A stretch of 64,000 bases of DNA from Arachis hypogaea (lineage: Eukaryota > Streptophyta > Magnoliopsida > Fabales > Fabaceae). Below the pieces are notes generated by a model. The model worked only from the letters and a program-made list of their open reading frames with translations. It did no database searches and had not been told where the DNA came from. Positions 55,462-64,000 of this stretch are shown here, piece by piece. The translations under genes and the position numbers were made by a program. The number at the start of each line of letters is the position of its first letter. Position 1 is the first letter of the stretch. The stretch lies in NCBI RefSeq assembly GCF_003086295.3, contig NC_092040.1:55717559-55781558 (forward strand), read 5' to 3'.

Positions 55462-57798
55462 ATGAGCAGGAGCAAAGACAAAGGCATTCTTGTTGAGGCC
55501 GATCCTGAACCTGAAAGGACCTTGAAGAGAAAGCTAAGAGAAGCCAAAGCACAACTCTCTTTAGAGGACCTGACCGAATTCTTCAAAGGAGAAGAACACA
55601 TGGCAGCCGAAAACAACAATGCCAACAATGCAAGGAAGGTGCTGGGTGACTTTACTGCACCTACTCCCGATTTCTATGGGAGAAGCATCTCTATCCCTGC
55701 CATTGGAGCAAACAACTTTGAGCTTAAGCCTCAATTAGTTTCTCTAATGCAACAGAATTGCAAGTTCCATGGACTTCCACTGGAAGATCCTCATCAGTTT
55801 TTAGCTGAGTTCTTGCAAATCTGTGACACAGTCAAGACTAATGGGGTTGACCCTGAGGTCTACAGACTTATGCTATTCCCTTTTGCTGTAAGAGACAGAG
55901 CTAGAACATGGTTGGATTCTCAACCTAAAGAAAGCCTGGACTCTTGGGAAAAGCTAGTCAATGCCTTCTTGGCAAAGTTCTTTCCACCTCAAAAATTGAG
56001 TAAGCTTAGAGTGGAAGTCCAAACCTTCAGACAGAAGGAAGGAGAATCCCTCTATGAAGCTTGGGAAAGATACAAACAATTAATCAGAAAGTGTCCTTCT
56101 GATATGCTTTCTGAATGGAGCATCATAGGAATTTTCTATGATGGTCTCTCTGAACTGTCCAAGATGTCTTTGGATAGCTCAGCAGGAGGATCTCTTCATC
56201 TGAAGAAGACGCCTACTGAAGCTCAAGAACTGATTGAAATGGTTGCAAATAACCAATTCATGTATACTTCTGAAAGGAATCCTGTGAACAATGGGACTAG
56301 TCAGAAGAGAGGAGTTCTTGAGATTGACACTCTGAATGCCATATTGGCTCAGAACAAAATATTGACTCAACAAGTCAATATGATTTCTCAAAGTCTGTCT
56401 GGAATGCAAAATGCACCAAGCAGTACTAAGGAGGCTTCATCTGAGGAAGAAGCCTATGATCCTGAGAACCCTTCAATGGAAGAGGTGAATTACATGGGAG
56501 AATCCTATGGAAACACCTATAATCCTTCATGGAGAAATCATCCAAATTTTTCATGGAAGGATCAACAGAGACCTCAACAAGGTTTCAACAATAATAATGG
56601 TGGAAGAAACAGGTTTAGCAATAGCAAGCCTTTTCCATCATCTTCTCAGCAACAGACAGAGAGGTCTAAGCAGAATAACTCTGACTTAGCAACCATGGTC
56701 TCTGATCTAATCAAAACCACTCAAAGTTTCATGACTGAAACAAGGTCCTCCATTAGAAATTTAGAAGGACAAGTGGGTCAGCTGAGCAAGAAAATTACTG
56801 AACTCCCTCCTAGTACTCTTCCAAGCAATACAGAAGAAAATCCAAAAGGAGAGTGCAAGGCCATCAACATGGCCGAATTTTGGGAGGAAGAAGAGGCAGT
56901 GAACGCCATTGAAGAAGGCCTCACTGGGCGTCCACTGGCCTCTAATGAGATCCCCAATGAGGAACCATGGGAATTTGAGGCTCAAACTGAGACCATAGAG
57001 ATTCCATTGGACTTACTTCTGCCATTCATGAGCTCTGATGAGTATTCTTCCTCTGAAGAGGATGAGTATGTCACTGAAGAGCAAGTTGCTAAATATCTTG
57101 GAGCAATCATGAAGCTAAATGACAAGTTATTTGGAAATGAGACTTGGGAGGATGAACCCCCTTTGCTCACCAAAGAACTGGATGACTTGTCTAGGCAGAA
57201 ACTGCCTCAAAAGAGACAGGATCCTGGGAAGTTTTCAATACCTTGTACCATAGGCACCATGACCTTCAAGAAGGCCTTGTGTGACTTAGGGTCAAGTGTA
57301 AACCTCATGCCTCTCTCTGTAATGGAGAAGTTAGGGATCTCTGAGGTGCAAGCTGCAAAAATCTCACTAGAGATGGCAGACAACTCAAGAAAACAAGCCC
57401 ATGGACTTGTAGAGGATGTTCTGGTTAAAGTTGAAGACTATTACATCCCTACTAATTTCATAGTCCTAGAGACTGGGAAGTGCATGGATGAATCCATCAT
57501 CATTGGCAGACCCTTCCTAGCCACTGCAAAGGCTGTGATTGATGTTGATAGAGGAGAGTTGATCATTCAAGTGAATGAAGAATCCTTGGTGTTTAAGGCT
57601 CAAGGATATCCCTCTATCATCATGGAGAGGAAGCATGAAGAGCTTCTCTCAAAACAGAGCCAAACAGAGCCCCCACAGTCAAACTCTAAGTTTGGTGTTG
57701 GGAGGCCACAACCAAACTCTAAGTTTGGTGTTGAACCCCCACATTCAAACTCTAAGTTTGGTGTTGGGAGGTTCCAACATGGCTCTGAATATATGTGA
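55462..57798 (+). CDS. gag: Gag-protease polyprotein of A2
   Basis: Intact 778-aa ORF. Start MSRSKDKGILVEADPEPERT is the first ATG after the leader and parallels the Met18 start of the Y gag. Retrotrans_gag capsid region about residues 86-270 (NNFELKPQLVSLMQQNCKFH, LFPFAVRDRARTWLDSQPKE, SLYEAWERYKQLIRKCPSDM). Asn/Gln-rich linker about 340-440 (YMGESYGNTYNPSWRNHPNF, shared with Y). Acidic Ser/Glu region about 470-560. Retropepsin with DLGSS at about 608. The C-terminus has three SNSKFGV-type repeats (about 740-770). No CCHC knuckle and no RT after the protease; pol is missing between this stop and the module 20 bp downstream. Confidence 0.92.
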   Translation: MSRSKDKGILVEADPEPERTLKRKLREAKAQLSLEDLTEFFKGEEHMAAENNNANNARKVLGDFTAPTPDFYGRSISIPAIGANNFELKPQLVSLMQQNCKFHGLPLEDPHQFLAEFLQICDTVKTNGVDPEVYRLMLFPFAVRDRARTWLDSQPKESLDSWEKLVNAFLAKFFPPQKLSKLRVEVQTFRQKEGESLYEAWERYKQLIRKCPSDMLSEWSIIGIFYDGLSELSKMSLDSSAGGSLHLKKTPTEAQELIEMVANNQFMYTSERNPVNNGTSQKRGVLEIDTLNAILAQNKILTQQVNMISQSLSGMQNAPSSTKEASSEEEAYDPENPSMEEVNYMGESYGNTYNPSWRNHPNFSWKDQQRPQQGFNNNNGGRNRFSNSKPFPSSSQQQTERSKQNNSDLATMVSDLIKTTQSFMTETRSSIRNLEGQVGQLSKKITELPPSTLPSNTEENPKGECKAINMAEFWEEEEAVNAIEEGLTGRPLASNEIPNEEPWEFEAQTETIEIPLDLLLPFMSSDEYSSSEEDEYVTEEQVAKYLGAIMKLNDKLFGNETWEDEPPLLTKELDDLSRQKLPQKRQDPGKFSIPCTIGTMTFKKALCDLGSSVNLMPLSVMEKLGISEVQAAKISLEMADNSRKQAHGLVEDVLVKVEDYYIPTNFIVLETGKCMDESIIIGRPFLATAKAVIDVDRGELIIQVNEESLVFKAQGYPSIIMERKHEELLSKQSQTEPPQSNSKFGVGRPQPNSKFGVEPPHSNSKFGVGRFQHGSEYM
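57679..57770 (+). repeat. Triple CTAAGTTTGGTGTTG repeat at the gag 3' end
   Basis: Copies at 57686-57700, 57719-57733 and 57752-57766, spaced exactly 33 bp (11 codons), encoding SNSKFGV(G/E). The DNA motif equals the tract next to the 3' LTR (59893-59907). Confidence 0.9.
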
Positions 57799-57817
57799 GG
57801 CTCCATGAGAGTCCTCT

Positions 57818-57863
57818 GTCAAGCTACTGACATTAAAGAAGCGCTTGTTGGGAGGCAACCCAA
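57818..57863 (+). ncRNA. Conserved two-hairpin RNA module of A2
   Basis: Stem I GTCA-AGCTAC-TGAC (57818-57831), linker with AAAGAAGCGCTT, stem II TTGGG-AGGCAA-CCCAA (57848-57863). A splice-acceptor-like tract TTTTCTCTTTTTTGTAG ends at about 57909. Confidence 0.83.
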
Positions 57864-58004
57864 TGTTATATTTTATCTATTTTATTTTGTTATTTTCTCT
57901 TTTTTGTAGGTTAATGATCATAAGAAGTCACAAAATCAATGAAAAACGCAAAAACAGAATGAAAAACAGGAAGAAAAATAGCACACCCTGGAGGACGCAC
58001 CCAC

Positions 58005-58175
58005 TGGCGTTTAAACGCCAGTGAGGTTAGCTGTTGGGCATTTAACGCCCAGTCTGGCACCATTCTGGGCGTTTAACGCCAGAAAGGGGCACCAGACTGG
58101 CGTTAAACGCCAGAAATGGGCAAGAAGCTAGCGTTAAATGCCAGAAATGGGCACCAGTCCGGCGTTTAACACCAG
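58005..58175. repeat. Internal palindrome array of A2
   Basis: ACTGGCGTTTAAACGCCAGT, TTCTGGGCGTTTAACGCCAG, CTGGCGTTAAACGCCAG and variants, the same motif as the leader and LTR arrays, about 300 bp upstream of the internal TATA box. Confidence 0.88.
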
Positions 58176-58478
58176 AAATGGCTCAAAACGTGATTTTGCT
58201 TGCCATTTGGTGCAGGGATGACTTTTCCTTGACACCTCAGGATCTGTGGACCCCACAGGATCCCCACCTACCCCACCACTCTCTCTCTTCTTCTTCCCCA
58301 TTCACCAATCACCTCAACACCTTTTCCCCAAATACCCTTCACCTATCAAATCCCATCTTTCTCTTCACCACTCACATCCATCCTTCTTAAAACCCCACCT
58401 ACCTCACCATTCAAATTCAAACCACTTTCCCACCCAAACCCACCCTCAAATGGCCGAACATCCCTCTCCCCCTCTCCT

Positions 58479-58486
58479 ATATAAAC
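58479..58486 (+). promoter_or_regulatory. Internal TATA box ahead of A2 ORF2
   Basis: TATATAAA in CCTATATAAACCC, 199 bp upstream of the ORF2 ATG at 58678, followed by C/T-rich 5' UTR-like sequence. Spacing equals that in Y (about 198 bp). Confidence 0.65.
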
Positions 58487-58603
58487 CCTCCTTCACTCCT
58501 TCATTTTCATACACCTTCAACACCACTTCTCCCCTTCTTGGCCGAAAATTAAAGCCATTCCCTTTCCCCTCATTTCTTCTTCTTCTACTCTCTTCTTTCT
58601 TCT

Positions 58604-58639
58604 TTTGCTCGAGGACGAGCAAACATTTTAAGTTTGGTA
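58604..58639 (+). promoter_or_regulatory. Internal AGGA-loop hairpin with PPT-like motif (A2)
   Basis: TTTGCTCG-AGGA-CGAGCAAA (58604-58623), 8-bp stem, then TTTTAAGTTTGGTATGG. A near copy of the pre-PPT hairpin plus PPT at 59871-59907, placed just before ORF2. Confidence 0.8.
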
Positions 58640-58677
58640 TGGTAAAAGCATTGCTTTTTGTTTTTTCATAACCATTT

Positions 58678-59005
58678 ATGGCATCCAAGGCCGGAGAAAC
58701 CTCTAGAAAGAGGAAAGGGAAGGCAAAAGCTTCCACCTCCGAGTCATGGGAGATGGAAAGATTCATCTCAAGGGATGCACCTTCCTCCACAAAACTATTG
58801 GGAGCAACTGAACACCTCCCTAGGAGAATTGAGTTCCAACATGGGACAACTAAGGGTGGAGCACCAAGAACACTCCATCATCCTCCATGAAATTAGAGAA
58901 GATCAAAGAATCATGAGGGAGGAGCAACAAAGACAAGGAAGAGATATTGAGGAGCTCAAGCACTCCATAGGATCTTCAAGAGGAAGAAAGAGCCGCCATC
59001 ACTAA
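58678..59005 (+). pseudogene. ORF2 of A2, internally deleted and frameshifted
   Basis: Starts MASKAGETSRKRKGKAKAST. About 30 codons later the frame that continues (…HLPPQNYWEQLNTSLGEL, EHQEHSIILHEIREDQRIM, GRDIEELKHSIGSSRGRK, RHH-stop at 59005) is shifted by one base. The globular domain present in the Y ORF2 is missing at that place. The remaining tail is a likely coiled coil. Non-functional as it stands unless the tail is made by another route. Confidence 0.78.
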
Positions 59006-59870
59006 GGTGGACCCGTTCCTTGATTTCCTTGTTCTTTATTCTTCTGTTTTTCGAATTTTATGCTTATGTTTGTCCATGTTTGTGTCTTGTGATCATTAGT
59101 GTCTTAGTGTCTATGCCTTAAAGTTATGAATGTCCTATGAATCCATCACCTTTCTTGAATAAAAAAATGTGCTTAATTGAAAAAGAAAAGAATTGCATGA
59201 TTTTTGAATTTTATAACAGTTTAATTATTTTGATGTGGTGGCAATATTTTTGTTTTCTGAATGTATGCTTAAACAGTGCATATGTCTTTTAAATTTGTAG
59301 TTCGTGAATGTTGGCTCTTGAAAGAATGATGAAAAAGGAGACATGTTACTGAGGATCTGAAAAATCATAAAAATGATTCTTGAAGCAAGAAAAAGCAATG
59401 AAAAAAAAATATAGAAAAAGAAAAAAAAAACGAAAAAAAAAGAGAGAAAAGAAAGAAATAAAGTTGTGATCCAAGGCAATAAGAGTGTGCTTAAGAACCC
59501 TGGACACCTCTAATTGGGGACTTTAGCAAAGCTGAGTCACAATCTGAAAAGGTTCACCCAATTATGTGTCTGTGGCATGTATGTATCCGGTGGTAATACT
59601 GGAAGACAGAGTGCTTTGGGCCACGGCCAAGACTCAATAAGTAGCTATGTTCAAGAATCATCATACTCTACTAGGAGAATCAATAACACTATCTGGATTC
59701 TAAGTTCCTAAAGAAGCCAATCATTCTGAATTTCAAAGGATAGAGTGAGATGCCAAAACTATTCAGAGGCAAAAAGTTAAAAGCCCCGCTCATCTAATTA
59801 ATACTGATCTTCATAGATGTTTTTGGAATTCATTGCATATTCTCTTCTTTTTATCTTATTTGATTTACAG
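59006..59870 (+). other. 3' untranslated region of A2
   Basis: Non-coding. Shares the conserved stretch GTGCTTAAGAACYCTGGACA and following with A1 and A3; an A-rich low-complexity run at 59395-59460 replaces about 200 bp kept in the others. Confidence 0.7.
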
Positions 59871-59907
59871 TTGCTTGAGGACAAGCAACAATTTAAGTTT
59901 GGTGTTG
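59871..59907 (+). promoter_or_regulatory. Pre-PPT hairpin and PPT of A2
   Basis: TTGCTTG-AGGA-CAAGCAA (59871-59888), then TTTAAGTTTGGTGTTG directly before the LTR at 59908. Confidence 0.86.
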
Positions 59908-61576
59908 TGATGAGTGGATAATTTGTACACTTTTTGGCATTGTTTTTAGTATGTTTTTGGTATGATCTAGTTAGTTTTTAGTATATTTTTATTAGTTTTT
60001 AGTTAAAATTCACTTTTCTGGACTTTACTATGAGTTTGTGTGTTTTTCTGTGATTTCAGGTATTTTCTGGCTGAAATTGAGGGACCTGAGCAAAAATCTG
60101 ATTCAGAGACTAAAAAGGACTGCAGATGCTGTTGGATTCTGACCTCCCTGCACTCAATGTGGATTTTCTGGAGCTACAGAAGCCCAATTGGCGCGCTCTC
60201 AACGGCGTTGGAAAGTAGACATCCTGGGCTTTCTAGCAATATATGATAGTCCATACTTTGCTCAAGATTTGATGGCCCAAACCGGCGTTCAAAGTCACCT
60301 TCAAGATTTCCAGCGTTAAACGCCGGGACTGGCACCAAAATGGGAGTTAAACGCCCAAACTGGCACTAAAGCTGGCGTTTAACTCCAAGAGGAGTCTCTA
60401 CACGAAAATGCTTCATTGCTCAGCCCAAGCACACACCAAGTGGGCCCGGAAGTGGATTTTTATGTCATTTACTCATCTCTGTACACCTTAGGTTAATAGT
60501 TTTCTATATATAGGACCTTTTACTATTGTATTTTCATCTTTTGATCACTTTAGATCTCTAGATCATCTTTGGACGTCTAGTTCTTAGATCATTGGGAGGC
60601 TGGCCATTCGGCCATGCCTAGACCTTGTTCTTATGTATTTTCAACGGTGGAGCTTCTACACACCATAGATTAAGGTGTGGAGCTCTGCTGTACCTCGAGT
60701 ATTAATGCAATTACTATTGTTCTTCCATTCAATTCCGCTTGTTCTTGTTCTAAGATATCACTTGTTCTTCAACTTGATGAATGTGATGATCCGTGACACT
60801 CATCATCATTCTCACCTATGAACAAGGTGACTGACAACCACTTCTGTTCTACAAGCAACCAAGGCTCTAGTGAATATCTCTTGGATTCTTTAACCGGAAT
60901 CTTCGTGGTATAGGCGAGAACTGATGGCGGCATTCAAGAGAATCCGGAAGGTCTAACCTTGTCTGTGGTATTCTGAGTAGGATTCAATGATTGAATGACT
61001 GTGACGTGCTTCAAACTCCTAGCAGGCAGGGCGTTAGTGACAGACGCAAAAGAATCGATGGATTCTATTCCGGCCTGACCGAGAACCGACAGCTGAATTC
61101 CGCGTGCTATGACAGAGCATATGCAATCGTTTTCACTGAGAGTATGGGAGGTAGCCATTGACAACGGTGAAACCCTACACAAGCTTGCCATGGAAAGGAG
61201 TAAGAAGGATTGGATGAAGACAGTAGGAAAGCAGAGAGACGGAAGGGAAGGCATCTTCATGCGCTTATCTGAAGTTCCTACCAATGAATTACATAAGTAT
61301 CTCTATCTTTATCTTATTGTTTATTTTCGTTCATCACTATATCCATTTGAGTTTGCCTGACTAAGATTTACAAGATGACCAGCTTGCTTCAATACTAACA
61401 ATCTCCGTGGGATCGACCCTTACTCGCGTAAGGTTTATTACTTGGACGACCCAGTGCACTTGCTGGTTAGTTGTGCGAAGTTGTGTAATGCCATGGTATT
61501 GAACACCAAGTTTTTGGGGTTCATGACCGGGGATTATGAGAGTTGTGAAAAGTATTGTTCACAATTTCGCGCACCA
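59908..61576 (+). repeat. 3' LTR of A2
   Basis: 1669-bp partner of 52150-53820, followed by the AATTA duplication. Confidence 0.94.
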
Positions 61577-62178
61577 AATTATCACTACATGTTGGACATT
61601 ATGGCTCTAATAATCCATATACTCATTTTTCCCAAGCCAAGGGATGGAAATCTACCCTATAACTAAGCTTGGTATTTTATCAAACACATAGAGGGCATAA
61701 ACATAAAACATGGCAAAATTGGTAAATTAAAGAAAGCTATAAACCATAAATGCTCAAAATCAATAAAGGCAACTCAAATAAACATATAAAAGCCATCAAA
61801 CATCAAATTAAACAACTAGGAATCCAAAATTGCAAGACTATGTATATATTGATAAAAGGAAATTAAAGTAGAAGAAAGTGTAGAACAAGTAGTGCAATAA
61901 AAGAGGAATTAAAGAAATACTTACAATGAGATAGCAAAATCCAAGAACAAAATTGAAGTATAAAATGCTTCATTGAAACCCTAATTAAAACCCTAATGAA
62001 CTAGAGAAAACCTAAGCTAACTACCCTAAAACTACTCCTAAAATGTGTTGTGTGAAGTATGGTAGTGTATGGTATGATATATAGTTGTTTCCCCCTTCAA
62101 ATTTGCTCCAAAGCCTTCAAAAAATGGGCCAAAAAGCCCCAAAACGTGAGTTCACGTGCAATTTTAATGGAGGCACGC
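61577..62178 (-). repeat. 5' LTR of Z2, U3-side part
   Basis: Continues the reverse Z LTR after A2. Sense TATA-like TATATATC near 62083-62075. Upstream (plus about 62142-62178) begins the palindrome zone (ACGTGAGTTCACGT), where W2 is inserted. Confidence 0.78.
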
Positions 62179-62494
62179 TGATAAACCACTATTTTATGGT
62201 TTATCTTAGTGGTTTATCTTTTGCTCAATTGAGTGGTTTTTATCAAATCGTTGCCCACTTATTGATATGATTTGTATGGTTTTACAATCCCTTCCTAGTT
62301 TTGTTCTGTGATTGAAAGCTTGCTTCCTACAGTCTTTGATTTGTGTATTTTAAGTCTCGTTTATACCATTCGATGTCGTGATCCGTGTGTTAAGTGTTTC
62401 AGGCTTTATAGGGCAGGAATGACTTAGAGGATGGAAAGGAAGCTTGCAAAAATGGAAGGAACACAAGAAACTAAGGAGATAACTAGCGAGCATC

Positions 62495-62660
62495 AACGCG
62501 CACGCATGGCTTACGCGTGCGCGCGATATAGAGAAATTTGCAGCGACGCGTGCGCGTGCCTGACGCGTACGCGTGGATTGGAGTTCTGCAATATGACACG
62601 AGCACGTGCTTAACGCGAACGCGTGACACGCCAAAACAACCAGCAACGCGTACGCGTGAC
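62495..62660. repeat. U3 palindrome array of W2 LTR
   Basis: TACGCGTGCGCGCG, GACGCGTACGCGTGG and GCGAACGCGTGAC: palindromes as in W, but with ACGCGTACGCGT centres in place of ACGCGACCGCGT. Confidence 0.85.
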
Positions 62661-63680
62661 ATGCGCGATCTGCAGAATTAACAGAAAATGCTGGGGGCAA
62701 TTTCGGGCCATGTTTTGACCCAGTTTTCAGCCCAGAAACACAGAATAGAGCTAGGGAACATGCAGAGACTCAGGACACATTCTCATTAGCATAGTTTTAG
62801 GATTTTAGATCGGAATCTAGAGAGAATCACTCTTCCTCTAGGTTTCTTTACATTCATAACTTATTAGTTTTATGCTTTTGCCTTGCTTTGGATATTAAGA
62901 AGATTCATTACCTCCGTTGGAGCTTCCTCATTCTAGTTTGTTTCTCTATTCCTTTACCCTTTTATTGCCCATTGACCCTGTTTAGATAATTATGTTCATG
63001 ATTTTGGAAGTTATTAATGCAAAGAACCATTTTTATTTTTAATTGATTTTTAATTATTGTTTATCATGTCTTCCTTTTATTCCGTTAATCCTGTTAAGTT
63101 TACATTCATGATAATGGAGTAGTTCCCCAACTTCATTGGGAGTTGATTAAAAGGAGAACCTTGAGTTGGAATACTCAAGTGTTAGTCCTAATGGATGGTT
63201 GATGACTGACAACCCTAGTCTCTTACTCTAATCCTTCCTTAGGAGTGGATTAGGACCTGAGGATATAGTTTGTTAATTAGTTACTTGACTTCCCCTTATT
63301 AATTAAGGGATGACCAAGTAAGACAACAATCTTTTACGATTACACTTGGGGATTTCCAACAAGGATAAAACTTCCAATTAATCTTCTCCCAGTCAAGGCT
63401 TTTATTTGAATTTACTATTACTTATTTCTCTGTTTTCCAAACTCAAAAATTTCTTGGAAAACCTCTGATTAATAAAATAGCACTCTCTCTGCAACTCGTT
63501 GGGAGACGACCTGGGATTCATATTCCCAGTATTTTATTTCTAAATTTTGTGACAACCCCTTCTAAATTGATACGCAGAATCAACATTGGTTAAGAGCTAT
63601 ACTTGCAACGTTGTTTTCTCTATAAACTCTTGATTGGTGATTTTTCCGCCACGTCAATTTTTTGCGTTGTTGCCGTGGAT

Positions 63681-64000
63681 CGTCTCATGGCCATCCACGT
63701 GTCGCATCCCATTTTCCATTCTTCTTCTTTCTTCTCTCCTTTCTTACTTTTTCCTCTCTCCTTTCTTTTTTGTTTCTTCTTCTTCTCTTACCTTCTTCTC
63801 CTCCTTATTCTCTTTCACTTCTTTTCCTTATTGCATTTGCATACTTTCATTCATTGTATTGTAATTTTGTGCATGTTTTTATTTTCTCTTTCAAATGTGC
63901 TACTTTTTCATTGGTGTTAAAAATTTTCTTACTCAACTGTTGCATACTTTCCCGCAGTATTTTAGGTGCTTCTTAACTTGTTTGCTATTTAGTTGACATG
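63681..64000 (+). other. Pyrimidine- and T-rich region of W2
   Basis: C/T-rich then T-rich; overlapping ORFs in three frames are composition artefacts. Alignable with 39770-39990 of W. Confidence 0.65.

Larger units (their letters stand above)
52150..61576 (+). mobile_element. Element A2: complete family-A retrotransposon lacking pol (Feral-like)
   Basis: 9.43 kb, LTRs 52150-53820 and 59908-61576, exact AATTA duplication at 52145-52149 and 61577-61581. In order: PBS for tRNA-Asp, leader with palindromes, intact gag-protease, two-hairpin module, palindromes, internal TATA, hairpin with PPT-like motif, broken ORF2, 3' UTR, pre-PPT hairpin. The LTRs differ by about fifteen changes by eye, so it is older than Y. 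With gag kept and pol gone it fits a non-autonomous partner of a FIDEL-like element. Confidence 0.95.
30738..62178 (-). mobile_element. Element Z2: minus-strand element split by five insertions
   Basis: Pieces in reverse order: 5' LTR (62178-61577, then 52149-51574), PBS (51570), ETDxQL ORF (51322-50192), module (43697-43649), palindromes (43440-43315, 35820-35624, 34083-33960), pyrimidine tract, ORF2 remnant (33042-32911), 3' UTR, pre-PPT hairpin (31144-31127), 3' LTR start (31103). Sequence joins sensibly across A3, W, the A solo LTR and A2; W2 cuts the 5' LTR at its own palindromes. This is the outermost and probably oldest element in the window. Confidence 0.82.
62179..64000 (+). mobile_element. 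Element W2: 5' end of a second family-W element
   Basis: LTR 62179-63656, starting TGATAAACCACTATTTTATG and ending GCCACGTCA. A decayed PBS (TTGCGTTGTTGCCGTGGA, 63661-63678) follows. Sequence after about 63710 matches the region upstream of ORF2 in W (39770-39970), so the gag-position ORF, module and array appear to be deleted. The rest is beyond the window. Confidence 0.8.

Noticed and set aside
63603..63976. Three overlapping hydrophobic ORFs (76-105 aa)
   Set aside because: T/C-rich sequence read in three frames gives Phe/Leu/Ser runs; not membrane proteins.

Overview
The window is plant nuclear DNA made almost entirely of nested LTR retrotransposons; I see no host gene. The organism is most likely a peanut relative (Arachis). 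The repeated LTR that starts TGATGAGCGGATAATTT, with its CTGGCGTTTAACGCCAG palindromes, looks like the FIDEL/Feral group, a name given from memory and not checked. Every primer-binding site (PBS) is complementary to the 3' end of tRNA-Asp. The protein families are Ty3/gypsy of the Athila type (Gag plus retropepsin, integrase, and a downstream ORF2 in the 'env-like' position). This points to gene-poor, probably pericentromeric heterochromatin.

Layout, outermost first. Element Z2 (minus strand) runs in pieces from 30738 to 62178. It is broken by Z1 (plus, ends 30737), a solo family-A LTR (34084-35623), element W (35827-43313), element A3 (43741-50191), element A2 (52150-61576) and element W2 (62179 to the window end). 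Z1 (16357-30737) is itself broken by A1 (enters from the left, ends 16356), a solo family-Y LTR (17556-19515), and an unclassified insertion T (about 21190-26598) that holds a solo family-A LTR (21486-23120). A1 holds an LTR of family X (to about 13416), and X holds the complete, young element Y (120-11181, minus). Exact 5-bp target duplications were found for Y (TTGTG), the Y solo LTR (CAAGT), two A solo LTRs (TGTAC, ACGCA) and A2 (AATTA).

Coding content. Y has an intact Gag-protease fused to an integrase-tail remnant, and an intact 542-aa ORF2. A2 has an intact 778-aa Gag-protease but no pol. A3 keeps a broken RNase H-integrase. Z1, Z2 and W carry, where gag should be, a different ORF: Pro/Tyr/Gln-rich start, acidic middle, and a conserved C-terminal domain with an ETDxQL motif. 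None of the elements whose internal region is mostly visible looks autonomous; A1, X and W2 are only partly in view.

The most interesting content is non-coding. (1) A two-hairpin module with compensatory base changes sits just after the stop of the gag-position ORF in Y, A2, A3, Z1, Z2 and W. (2) A second covarying hairpin lies just upstream of the polypurine tract in all families whose 3' ends are visible. (3) Each family has its own GC-rich palindrome, arrayed in the LTR U3; in A, Z and W the same palindrome is arrayed again inside the element, ahead of ORF2. (4) Internal TATA boxes lie about 198 bp upstream of ORF2 in both Y and A2. (5) A captured 5' half of tRNA-Cys sits in A3. (6) Several insertions landed inside the palindrome arrays of older elements.
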